From JAAXKN01 sp050259615 (GTDB lineage Bacteria > Bacteroidota > Ignavibacteria > Ignavibacteriales > SURF-24): a stretch of 64,000 nucleotides of DNA. This document shows, piece by piece, positions 1-7,956 of this stretch (position 1 is the stretch's first letter; each line of letters starts with the position of its first letter). Both the position numbers and the translations under genes were made by a program. Under the pieces are notes generated by a model that saw only the letters and a program-made list of their open reading frames with translations, was not told the DNA's origin and did not search any database. Location of the stretch: positions 30,499-94,498 of the forward strand of contig JBLNAZ010000046.1 in NCBI GenBank assembly GCA_050259615.1, written 5' to 3'.

Positions 1-1
1 G

Positions 2-1537
2 GTTCCAAATCTGGCAACTATTGTTTCTCCCATGATCGCTATGGGAAGATACCTGAAAGCGAACATGGGAAATGATATTAAAGTTGTATTTATAGGCCCC
101 TGTGTTGCAAAGAAAAGCGAGTATATGGACGAGGAGGTCAGCGGAGCCATAGATGCAGTTCTTACATTTACTGAACTTAAGGAAATCTTTAAGAATAAAA
201 AAATTGAGCTTTCTGAACTGCCGGATGGCGATTTTGATCCGCCGCACTCGCACTTGGGAAAGGTTTTTCCCCTGGCTGGCGGACTCTTGAAAACGGCTTA
301 TATTTCGAACGACATTCTTGCAAAGGAAACCATTGTTGTAGAAGGCAGGGATAAGGTACTTGAAATAATTAACGAAATAGCAAACGGCAATATAAATTCT
401 AAGTTTATTGATATACTGTTTTGCGAGGGATGCATCAGCGGTCCTGCAATAGACAGCGACCTGAATTATTATTCGAAAAGAGAAAAGGTAATTAAATACT
501 GCGAAGAAAAGATCAACAACGTCGATAAGCATTTGTGGAAAAGCAACCTGTACAACAGCAGGAATATTAATTTCAGAAGGGAATTTTCTTCGAAGAGCCA
601 GAGAAAGCCGATGCCTTCGGAGGAAAAGATAAAAGAAATACTTGCCCGCTCAAATAAATTCGAAAAACAGGATGAACTCAATTGTACGGCATGCGGCTAC
701 GCTTCCTGCAGGGAATATGCCGTTGCAATTGCAAAGGGGCTGGCTGAAGATGAAATGTGCCTGCCGTACTTGATTGAAAAGCTCGAAAATGCATATGATG
801 AATTGAAAAATACGCAGCAGCAGCTTCACTCGGCGGAGAAACTGGCCTCAATTGGGCAGCTTGCAGCCGGTGTGGCACACGAAATAAATAATCCCCTGGG
901 CACAATCTTGCTTTATTCATCCATGCTGAGAAATGAGTGGTCGAAGGTTTCAGGCTGCAATCAGTACACGGAAGATCTTAACATGATAATTGATGAAACC
1001 AACCGCTGCAAGAATATTGTGGCAAATCTTCTGAATTTTGCAAGACAGGGAAAACTCAAAGTTGCAAAAATCAATATTTGGGAGCTTTTATCAAAGATAA
1101 TGAAGGCTTTTTCCATAAATCCGGTTTATAAAGATGTTAAGATAGTTATGGAAAATACGGCTGATGATCCGGTTATTGAGGCTGATGCCGACCAGGTTAA
1201 GGAAGTATTCCTGAACGTTCTGAACAACGCATTTGAATCCTTTGAAGATAAGAAGGATAAAAACGTATTTGTAAAGGTCAGCAGACTTAATGATTATATT
1301 GCCATTGAGTTTAAGGATACGGGCTTGGGCATACCGAAGGAAAATATTAATAAGCTCTTTACGCCCTTCTTTACAACAAAGAAAATGGGAAAGGGAACAG
1401 GCCTGGGCCTGGCCATAACATACGGCATTATTAAAATGCACAGAGGAGATATTGGCGTTCAAAGTAAACCGGGTGAGGGGACCATATTCACGATAAAACT
1501 GCCTTCTCATCTTAACAATCCAACTATAATGAACTAA
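2..1537 (+). CDS. [FeFe]-hydrogenase-like sensor histidine kinase (5' partial)
   Basis: The gene enters from the left edge; the frame is open from base 2, so the N-terminus is missing and the first in-frame ATG at 32 is internal. Numbered from that ATG, residues 1-165 are the C-terminal part of an [FeFe]-hydrogenase large-subunit domain, with an L2-like motif (GPCVAKKSE) and a shortened L3-like motif (FCEGC, CX2C instead of the CX3C of true hydrogenases). A four-Cys Fes-type [4Fe-4S] domain follows (CTAC...SC...C, about 217-245). A HisKA domain carries the H-box AHEINNP near residue 283, and an HATPase domain has DTGLGI and GTGLGL. Such fusions are regarded as sensory (group C-like) hydrogenases. 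The likely role is H2 or redox sensing upstream of the hydrogenase operon. Catalytic capability cannot be judged because L1 lies outside the window. Confidence 0.85.
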   Translation, partial: VPNLATIVSPMIAMGRYLKANMGNDIKVVFIGPCVAKKSEYMDEEVSGAIDAVLTFTELKEIFKNKKIELSELPDGDFDPPHSHLGKVFPLAGGLLKTAYISNDILAKETIVVEGRDKVLEIINEIANGNINSKFIDILFCEGCISGPAIDSDLNYYSKREKVIKYCEEKINNVDKHLWKSNLYNSRNINFRREFSSKSQRKPMPSEEKIKEILARSNKFEKQDELNCTACGYASCREYAVAIAKGLAEDEMCLPYLIEKLENAYDELKNTQQQLHSAEKLASIGQLAAGVAHEINNPLGTILLYSSMLRNEWSKVSGCNQYTEDLNMIIDETNRCKNIVANLLNFARQGKLKVAKINIWELLSKIMKAFSINPVYKDVKIVMENTADDPVIEADADQVKEVFLNVLNNAFESFEDKKDKNVFVKVSRLNDYIAIEFKDTGLGIPKENINKLFTPFFTTKKMGKGTGLGLAITYGIIKMHRGDIGVQSKPGEGTIFTIKLPSHLNNPTIMN

Positions 1538-1549
1538 GGAGTTGAATAA

Positions 1550-1963
1550 ATGTCAGTTCACGAAAAAGTAAAAAAGATTCTGCTTGTTGATGATGATTTT
1601 GATCTGCTTGAACAGCACAAGATTTTGCTTGAATCTAAAGGTTACGAAATTGTTACTGCTGAAAGCGTTGAAGAAGGCTGGAATCAGTTTAAGAAGGAAA
1701 AGCCTGATGCCGCAATTTTGGACCTCATTATGGAAGAGCACGATTCGGGCTTTATTCTCTGCCATAAAATAAAAAGGGATTCCTACGGGAAAAATATACC
1801 TGTATTTCTTTTGACGTCTGCCACTTATCTTACAGGCTATAAATTTGGTTCCTCAACAAGCGAGGAAAAGGAATGGATAAAATGCGACGCAGTGCTCAAT
1901 AAACCGATTGTTTTTGAGGAACTTCTCAAAAAGTTAGAACATTTTTTTGAAACTGTGGTCTGA
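1550..1963 (+). CDS. Single-domain response regulator (REC only)
   Basis: This is a 137-residue stand-alone receiver domain. The N-terminal acidic pair is in VDDDFD, the phospho-acceptor Asp in LDLIMEE and the conserved Lys in NKPIV. No output domain is present. An AGGAG at 1537-1541 sits 8 bases before the ATG, and the gene starts 12 bases after the hydrogenase-like kinase, so it is almost certainly its partner in one operon. REC-only proteins usually act as phosphorelay intermediates or by protein-protein contact. The substrate kinase is inferred from adjacency only. Confidence 0.85.
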   Translation: MSVHEKVKKILLVDDDFDLLEQHKILLESKGYEIVTAESVEEGWNQFKKEKPDAAILDLIMEEHDSGFILCHKIKRDSYGKNIPVFLLTSATYLTGYKFGSSTSEEKEWIKCDAVLNKPIVFEELLKKLEHFFETVV

Positions 1964-2079
1964 TTTTTACTGTAAAGTATATATGTAATTATTCGTAAAT
2001 TTATCGGGGTAAACTATCTGGTTTTGATTCATCATCTGTTCTGAAAATGGTTCCTAAAACTTAAAAAAAGGAAAAACAA

Positions 2080-3564
2080 GTGGACAACCATAAACCACAT
2101 GTCCTGATTGTGGATGATGAAAGAGGACTCAGGCTGGGCACAAAGCGCCTTTTGGAAAGCGAAGGCTTTTATGCCGAAGCTGCTGAAAACGGAACTGAGG
2201 GGATCAGGCTGGCAAAAAGCATCGAGTTTGATCTGGCCATCATTGACCTTAAAATGCCCGATATTGACGGCATTGAGGTGCTTAAGGAGATCCGTAAGGC
2301 AAATCCGAATACAGTGTGCTTTATAGCTACTGCTTACGCAAGCTATGAAACTGCAATTGAATCCACTAAACTGGGAGCCTATAGTTATATTCCAAAACCA
2401 TTTACTCCGGAGGAACTTCTCCTTCAGCTTAGAAAGGGTTATGAGAAGCGTCTTTTGATCCTGGAAGCTGAGCGCCTGAGAAAAGAGCGCGAGGAAAGGC
2501 TCCTGGAGATTGCCTATGAAAAGACAAGATTAAAAACCATAATTGATTCCATTACCGAAGGTGCGCTCGTAGTTAATAAGACCGGTGAACTGGTACTTTA
2601 TAACTCCAGTGCCCTGAAGTACCTTGACCTGCATGAAATATTTATCGGGGATGTAATCCTCGAAATCCTTCCCATTGAAATTACTGCTATTATCAAAAAA
2701 TTCATTAATTCTGAAATATACATTCCCAATTCATATTCAACTCAGATTGAACTCAGGCCAAATAAGGAGCTCGTCATTGAAGCTACCTGCTCTCCGGTTC
2801 CACACGCAGACGGCTCTCTGGCTGGTGTTGTTACGGTTATTAGAAATATAACCGAATCTGTTAAAGTTGAAGCTGTGAAATCACAATTTGTTTCCATGGT
2901 AGCCCATGAGCTGAAAACGCCCCTGGCTGCCGTTATAGGTTTTCTTAAGATAATTCTGGACAACGAGGTTAATGTTTCGCCCGAACAGCAGAAAGACTTT
3001 CTTGAAAGATCCTTCTCAAGGCTCCAGGGCCTTGTTGTAATGGTAAACGACCTGCTGGATATTTCCAGAATGGAACTGAAGAAAACTCAGCGCGAAATTA
3101 AAGAGCTTGAAATCGATCAGACAATCAAATCTATAATTGAATTTCTCGAATTAGAACTCCAAAAGAAAAATATTACGGTCACCCTTCATAACGATTCTCC
3201 AGAATACAAACTTAAAGCTGATCAGAACGAAATAAACAGACTCTTTACCAATATGCTAAGCAATGCTGTTAAATATAATAAAGACAACGGTTCTATCGAT
3301 ATAAACATTATTAACTCAGGAAATTATCTCGTAACCAGAATTTCTGATACCGGCATTGGTATGACAAAAGATGAGAAGAGCAGACTCTTTCAGGAATTCT
3401 ACAGGGTTAAAAACGATAAAACCCGTGGCATCAGCGGCACAGGGCTCGGACTTTCAATCGTAAGGCGGATTGTTGATTCCTATGCAGGCAGAGTTGAAGT
3501 TGACAGTAAGCCCGGTGAAGGCACGACCTTTTCCGTGTTTCTGCCTGTCAGCATTAAAAAATAA
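2080..3564 (+). CDS. REC-PAS-histidine kinase
   Basis: This 494-residue cytoplasmic protein has an N-terminal receiver domain (residues 5-120, phospho-acceptor in IIDLKMPD near 57), a short coiled coil rich in Glu and Arg (125-150), a PAS domain (about 155-255), a HisKA domain (H-box AHELKTP near 275) and an HATPase domain (N-box NMLSNAVKYN, DTGIGM, GTGLGLSIV). The start is GTG, preceded by an A/G-rich stretch. With a receiver at the front, the protein can take phosphate from the upstream sensor and act as a secondary kinase. All key catalytic motifs look intact. Confidence 0.85.
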   Translation: MDNHKPHVLIVDDERGLRLGTKRLLESEGFYAEAAENGTEGIRLAKSIEFDLAIIDLKMPDIDGIEVLKEIRKANPNTVCFIATAYASYETAIESTKLGAYSYIPKPFTPEELLLQLRKGYEKRLLILEAERLRKEREERLLEIAYEKTRLKTIIDSITEGALVVNKTGELVLYNSSALKYLDLHEIFIGDVILEILPIEITAIIKKFINSEIYIPNSYSTQIELRPNKELVIEATCSPVPHADGSLAGVVTVIRNITESVKVEAVKSQFVSMVAHELKTPLAAVIGFLKIILDNEVNVSPEQQKDFLERSFSRLQGLVVMVNDLLDISRMELKKTQREIKELEIDQTIKSIIEFLELELQKKNITVTLHNDSPEYKLKADQNEINRLFTNMLSNAVKYNKDNGSIDINIINSGNYLVTRISDTGIGMTKDEKSRLFQEFYRVKNDKTRGISGTGLGLSIVRRIVDSYAGRVEVDSKPGEGTTFSVFLPVSIKK

Positions 3565-3681
3565 AACTGAGTTGTTTTTCTGTCTGAAATTATTTTCTGA
3601 CAGTATTACAGATCAACCGTAATTAAAGATTTCATTCGTCCTAATTCATAACTTCTAATAATTTAAAGTTGGAGAATGCCT

Positions 3682-4062
3682 ATGGCACTGATCGCAATCA
3701 TCGATGATGATCCGGATATTCTTGATGCCAGTACTCTGGTTCTTGAATCAAAAGGATATGAGGTAGTTACAGCTTCAAATCCCTCGGATGGCTATGCAAT
3801 TGTTTTAAAGCATAATCCGGATCTTATCATTCTGGATGTAATGATGGATGAGCCTGATGACGGGTTCTTCCTTGCCCAGAAGTTCAGAAGGAATAACGTC
3901 CGCACGCCGATAATTATGTATACTTCTGTATCCAAGACTATCGGAATGGATTATGGTGCAAGTGAAATGGTTCCTGTAGACGACTTTGTAGAAAAGCCAA
4001 TCACTCCGGATGAATTAATTAAAAAGGTCGAAAAACTTTTGGTCCACCAGGTTAAGGAGTAA
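3682..4062 (+). CDS. Single-domain response regulator (REC only)
   Basis: A second stand-alone receiver, about 126 residues, with IDDDPD, LDVMMDE as phospho-acceptor region and EKPIT as the conserved Lys loop. An upstream ATG at 3676 is in frame, but the GGAG at 3671-3674 is only one base from it and seven bases from the ATG at 3682, so 3682 is the better start. The protein resembles the REC-only protein at 1550 and may be a paralogue. It ends 4 bases before hydC, tying the signalling genes to the hydrogenase genes. Confidence 0.82.
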   Translation: MALIAIIDDDPDILDASTLVLESKGYEVVTASNPSDGYAIVLKHNPDLIILDVMMDEPDDGFFLAQKFRRNNVRTPIIMYTSVSKTIGMDYGASEMVPVDDFVEKPITPDELIKKVEKLLVHQVKE

Positions 4063-4066
4063 TAAT

Positions 4067-4540
4067 ATGCTGGTACTGGAAAAAAACTCGTTGACAGAAG
4101 AAGTTGAAAGCCTCGTGGAGCAATACGGGACCGAACGCTCGGCCCTCCTCCCAATACTTCAGGCTGTGCAAAGAAAGCACAAATATATCAGTGATTTTGT
4201 TCAGCAGGAAATTGCCAGGCTTCTGGATATCCATCCTGTTGAAGTATACAGCGTGGTTTCTTTCTATTCATTTCTTCATTCAGAACCCCAGGGCAGAAAC
4301 ATAGTACGCCTGTGTCAGACTATTGCCTGCGATATGGCGGGAAAGGAAGCCGTCGCAAGGGCTGTTGAAAGAGAACTGGGTATTAGTTTCGGCCAAACCA
4401 CGAAGGATAAAAGGATAACTTTAGAATATGCTAACTGCCTGGGAATGTGTGATCAGGGGCCCGCTATGATTGTAAATGACAAGGTCTATAATCACCTGAC
4501 ACCTGAAAAAGCTATTAATATTCTAAATGAAATCAAATAG
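4067..4540 (+). CDS. hydC: [FeFe] hydrogenase subunit HydC (NuoE-like, 2Fe-2S)
   Basis: A 157-residue thioredoxin-like ferredoxin of the NuoE/HndA family. The [2Fe-2S] cluster ligands are CQTIAC (CX4C) and CLGMC (CX3C). The N-terminal helical bundle expected in the family is present (LLPILQAVQRKHKYI). In multimeric hydrogenases this subunit passes electrons between the flavin subunit and the hydrogenase subunit. AAGGAG at 4054-4059 supports the start. It sits directly upstream of the NuoF-like and HydA-like genes in the usual order. Confidence 0.92.
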   Translation: MLVLEKNSLTEEVESLVEQYGTERSALLPILQAVQRKHKYISDFVQQEIARLLDIHPVEVYSVVSFYSFLHSEPQGRNIVRLCQTIACDMAGKEAVARAVERELGISFGQTTKDKRITLEYANCLGMCDQGPAMIVNDKVYNHLTPEKAINILNEIK

Positions 4541-4548
4541 GAGCCAAT

Positions 4549-5769
4549 ATGAAACCTAACGGAAATAAACCTGCCGGGCGTCAGGGAGCTGTGCTGTTTT
4601 CTGAATATGCGCAGGGCAGCGGAATAATGAAAGCTCTGGAGTTTGGCCGGGAAAATATTCTCCTTGAACTTAGGGAGTCTAAACTAAAAGGCAGAGGCGG
4701 CGCAGGCTTTCCTACAGCAACAAAATGGATGCTTGTGGCAGCCGCTAAATCAGAAGAAAAATTTATCGTATGTAACGCCGATGAGGGTGAACCCGGTACA
4801 TTCAAGGACAGGGTGCTCCTGCTTGAATATCCTGAACTTGTTTTCGACGGTATGGTTATTGCAGGCTATACACTCGGGGCAAAACAGGGAATTGTTTACC
4901 TGAGAGGTGAATATGAATATATGCTCAAACCGCTTGAGGACTATCTCGGACAGATGAGAAAAGATAACCTCCTGGGAAATAATATCCTTGGCAACCCCGA
5001 CTTTAACTTTGATATAATAATCCGGCTCGGCTCGGGGGCTTATGTCTGCGGCGAGGAAACCGCTCTCATTGAATCACTCGAAGGAAACCGCGGAGAAGCC
5101 AGAAACAGGCCTCCTTACCCGGTTAATACTGGTTATCTTGGAAGACCAACAGTTGTAAATAATGTTGAAACACTTGCCTCGGTGCCTCATATTATCACCA
5201 AAGGGGGAGAGTGGTTCAGGACTTTCGGAACCGATAAATCCACGGGCTCCAAACTGTTCTCTGTTTCAGGCGACTGCGATTACCCCGGTGTATATGAACT
5301 CCCCTGGGGGACAAAAATAATGGACCTCCTGAAACTCGTTGGTGCTAAAAATACCAAAGCAGTCCAGGTTGGCGGCGCCTCAGGCATCTGCCTGCCAAAA
5401 AGCCAATTCGAAAGGACATTGGCATATGAAGATGCTGCAACCGGCGGATCCATAATGATCTTTAATGAAAGCCGCAATATGCTGAGGGTTCTGAAGAACT
5501 TTATGGAATTCTTTGTTGAAGAATCCTGCGGACAGTGTACACCTTGCAGAGTCGGAAACGTGAAGCTGCTTGAAGGAATTGAAAAAATAGAAAAAGGGAC
5601 CTATACTTTCAGCCAGCTGAATAATCTTAAGGAACTCGGCAAAACCATGCAGGTAGCCTCTAAATGCGGATTAGGCCAGTCAAGCCCCAACGCATTCTTA
5701 TCCATTCTGGAAAACTTTAAAGAGGAAATATTCAATAAAAATGGTTTCGGAGGTCATAATGGAAAATAA
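4549..5769 (+). CDS. hydB: [FeFe] hydrogenase flavin subunit HydB (NuoF-like, short form)
   Basis: NuoF-family NAD(P)/FMN subunit. It has the glycine-rich FMN motif GRGGAGFPTATKW, the NADH/FMN-binding segment around CNADEGEPGTFKDR and GAYVCGEETALIES, an SLBB-like region, and the [4Fe-4S] motif CGQCTPC with a later Cys in SKCGLGQ. The protein is 406 residues. HydB proteins of bifurcating enzymes are often longer, with an N-terminal thioredoxin-like [2Fe-2S] domain and C-terminal ferredoxin clusters, and neither is present here. It should oxidise or reduce NAD(P)H in a complex with HydA and HydC. Its 3' end overlaps hydA. Confidence 0.92.
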   Translation: MKPNGNKPAGRQGAVLFSEYAQGSGIMKALEFGRENILLELRESKLKGRGGAGFPTATKWMLVAAAKSEEKFIVCNADEGEPGTFKDRVLLLEYPELVFDGMVIAGYTLGAKQGIVYLRGEYEYMLKPLEDYLGQMRKDNLLGNNILGNPDFNFDIIIRLGSGAYVCGEETALIESLEGNRGEARNRPPYPVNTGYLGRPTVVNNVETLASVPHIITKGGEWFRTFGTDKSTGSKLFSVSGDCDYPGVYELPWGTKIMDLLKLVGAKNTKAVQVGGASGICLPKSQFERTLAYEDAATGGSIMIFNESRNMLRVLKNFMEFFVEESCGQCTPCRVGNVKLLEGIEKIEKGTYTFSQLNNLKELGKTMQVASKCGLGQSSPNAFLSILENFKEEIFNKNGFGGHNGK

Positions 5770-7636
5770 AGATACGCGCAGAGTACCAGTCAGTCAAAAG
5801 CCTCATGTTGTTGAAAAACCCGCAGATATCCATACCATCGGCGGTACGGTAACAATAGAAATAAATGAGAAGAAGGTTTCCATTCCACTTGGCACAACTA
5901 TACTCGATGCATGCAGGGAAAACCAGATCCACATTCCCACACTGTGCCACCATGAGGACCTCTGTGTTGCAGGCGTCTGCAGGGTCTGTGTTGTGGAAGT
6001 TGAAGGCATGCGCACTCTTCAGGCCTCCTGTACCTACCCGATTACTGCTCCTATAAAAATCCATACTTCTACGCCCATGGTAAGAAAAGCAAGACGTCAC
6101 ATCATTGACCTGCTTTTAAGTGAACACTACGGGGAATGCTATTCCTGCTTCAGAAACCAGAACTGCGAGCTACAGAAGCTTGCCAAAGAATATGGGGTGG
6201 ACCAGTATAACTTCGGACATCTGGATAAGCCCAGATATGAAACGGACCATTCTTCAGCCTCTGTGATCAGGGATATGAATAAGTGCGTCCTTTGTAAAAG
6301 ATGCGTCAGAACCTGTATAGACCTACAGGAAGTGGGCGTCCTCGAAGCCATTAACAGGGGACATGAAACACACATCGGCACATTCTTCGATAAGCCTCTT
6401 GCCGACGTGATCTGTATTAATTGCGGCCAGTGCATTAACCGCTGTCCTACTGCAGCCCTGCGTGCTAATGATCCTTCGGATGAACTCTGGGCTGCAATTG
6501 ACAACCCGAAAAAACACGTGGTAATCCAGACCGCCCCGTCCCCAAGAGCAGGAATTGGAGAAGAGTTCGGCCTTGAACCGGGACATTCACTGACCGGAGA
6601 ACTTAATTCGGCCCTCCGCAGAATAGGCTTCGATAAGGTGTTCGATACTAACTTTACTGCCGACCTCACCATCATGGAAGAGGGCACAGAGCTTCTGAAC
6701 CGTCTTAAAAAAGCTATCGTGCTTGGTGATGAATCTGTCAAGCTGCCTCAGTTTACTTCGTGCTCACCAGGCTGGGTTAAGTTTATTGAACACTTCTATC
6801 CCGAATATCTGGATTATCTTTCAACCGCAAAGTCACCACAGCAGATGTTTGGTGCTGTAATAAAAACTTTTTATGCCCAGGAAACCGGCATAGACCCGGC
6901 TGACATCGTTTCAGTAGCTCTGATGCCATGCTCGGCAAAGAAGTTTGAATGCAACCGTCCCGAGATGCGCGCCTCCGGATTTAAGGATGTTGACTACGGC
7001 CTGACAACACGTGAGCTCGCGCAGATGATCAAGGAAGCAGGCATTTATCTGCCTGAAATGCCAAAGAGCCATTTCGACGATCCTTTCGGAGACGCTTCCG
7101 GAGCCGGCCTCATTTTCGGTGCTACGGGCGGCGTTATGGAAGCTGCCTTAAGAACCGTCTATGAACTCGTAACGGGAAGGGAAGTTCCTTTTAAGAATCT
7201 GAACATAGCTCCCTGCCGCGGTTTTGACGGCATTAAACAGGCTTCTGTTAAACTGGAGAACTGCAAACCTGAGTTTAACTATCTGGAAGGCGTGGAACTT
7301 AAGTTTATTGTTGCCCATGGAACAGCCAATGCCAAGAAGGTTATGGAAATGCTGAAAAAGGGTGAACTTAAAGACGTCCATTTTGTGGAGATTATGGCCT
7401 GCCCCGGCGGATGCCTCGGCGGCGGAGGCCAGCCTATACCTACTTCAGAAGAGATCAGGAAAAAACGTGCACAGGCAATCTATGCCGAGGATGAATCACT
7501 GACGCTTAGAAAATCTCATGAAAATCCGTACGTAAAATATATCTACGAGAACTTCCTGATTGAAGGGCCGTGCAGCGAGCTCTCACATCACCTGCTGCAT
7601 ACCCATTACTTAAAACGCGGTAAATTTATCGCATGA
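5759..7636 (+). CDS. hydA: [FeFe] hydrogenase catalytic subunit HydA
   Basis: About 625 residues. Domain order: [2Fe-2S] plant-type ferredoxin (CHHEDLCVAGVCRVC), His/Cys-ligated [4Fe-4S] (HYGECYSCFRNQNC), two [4Fe-4S] clusters (CVLCKRC, CINCGQCINRC), H-cluster domain, then the C-terminal small-subunit-like segment. The H-cluster motifs are TSCSPGW (L1, Ser in the fourth position), MPCSAKKFE (L2) and MACPGGCLGGGGQP (L3). The start at 5759 is chosen because GGAGG at 5749-5753 precedes it by 5 bases; an in-frame ATG at 5741 lies upstream of that site. It overlaps hydB by 11 bases. The role is H2 production or uptake coupled to NAD(P) and possibly ferredoxin. No hydEFG maturases are in the window. 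Confidence 0.95.
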   Translation: MENKDTRRVPVSQKPHVVEKPADIHTIGGTVTIEINEKKVSIPLGTTILDACRENQIHIPTLCHHEDLCVAGVCRVCVVEVEGMRTLQASCTYPITAPIKIHTSTPMVRKARRHIIDLLLSEHYGECYSCFRNQNCELQKLAKEYGVDQYNFGHLDKPRYETDHSSASVIRDMNKCVLCKRCVRTCIDLQEVGVLEAINRGHETHIGTFFDKPLADVICINCGQCINRCPTAALRANDPSDELWAAIDNPKKHVVIQTAPSPRAGIGEEFGLEPGHSLTGELNSALRRIGFDKVFDTNFTADLTIMEEGTELLNRLKKAIVLGDESVKLPQFTSCSPGWVKFIEHFYPEYLDYLSTAKSPQQMFGAVIKTFYAQETGIDPADIVSVALMPCSAKKFECNRPEMRASGFKDVDYGLTTRELAQMIKEAGIYLPEMPKSHFDDPFGDASGAGLIFGATGGVMEAALRTVYELVTGREVPFKNLNIAPCRGFDGIKQASVKLENCKPEFNYLEGVELKFIVAHGTANAKKVMEMLKKGELKDVHFVEIMACPGGCLGGGGQPIPTSEEIRKKRAQAIYAEDESLTLRKSHENPYVKYIYENFLIEGPCSELSHHLLHTHYLKRGKFIA

Positions 7637-7956
7637 TGTGAAGTATCCTTGAGTGACGTAACCTCCAATTACGCAAAAGAAGCCGGACTGATATCCGGCT
7701 TTTTTTATTTCTGGCTTAAAAACAAAAAATAATATTCCAGTTGTGCTGAAATTATAATTCTTGTAAGTTTCCGGATAAATTATTCCCGTATCTGGAACTG
7801 CCTGCAATCCGGGAATAAACTTCGTAAATTGCAAACCTTATTGACAGATTTGGATGATAACACGCGTTATATCCTTCTATGCCTGTGAATTTGAATGTTT
7901 TAAGGATTGCGGCTCTTTGTACATTATTTCTGAAGTAATAAGGATCCTGACATTAT
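7637..7956 (+). other. Intergenic region between hydA and the TonB receptor
   Basis: A 320-base A/T-rich gap. It holds the hydA terminator (7680-7707) and the leader of the TonB receptor gene. A TTGACA lies at 7841-7846, but no convincing -10 box follows at normal spacing. AAGGA at 7940-7944 is the likely ribosome-binding site of the next gene. I see no RNA gene or conserved riboswitch pattern. Confidence 0.5.
7680..7707 (+). terminator. Rho-independent terminator of the hydrogenase operon
   Basis: AAGCCGGA and TCCGGCTT form an 8-bp stem with a 6-base loop, followed directly by a run of T. It lies 44 bases after the hydA stop codon and closes the operon. Confidence 0.85.

Noticed and set aside
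7841..7872. Sigma70 promoter upstream of the TonB receptor
   Set aside because: TTGACA is present, but the best A/T-rich -10 candidates are 19-20 bases away or only 8 bases away, so the pair is not convincing.
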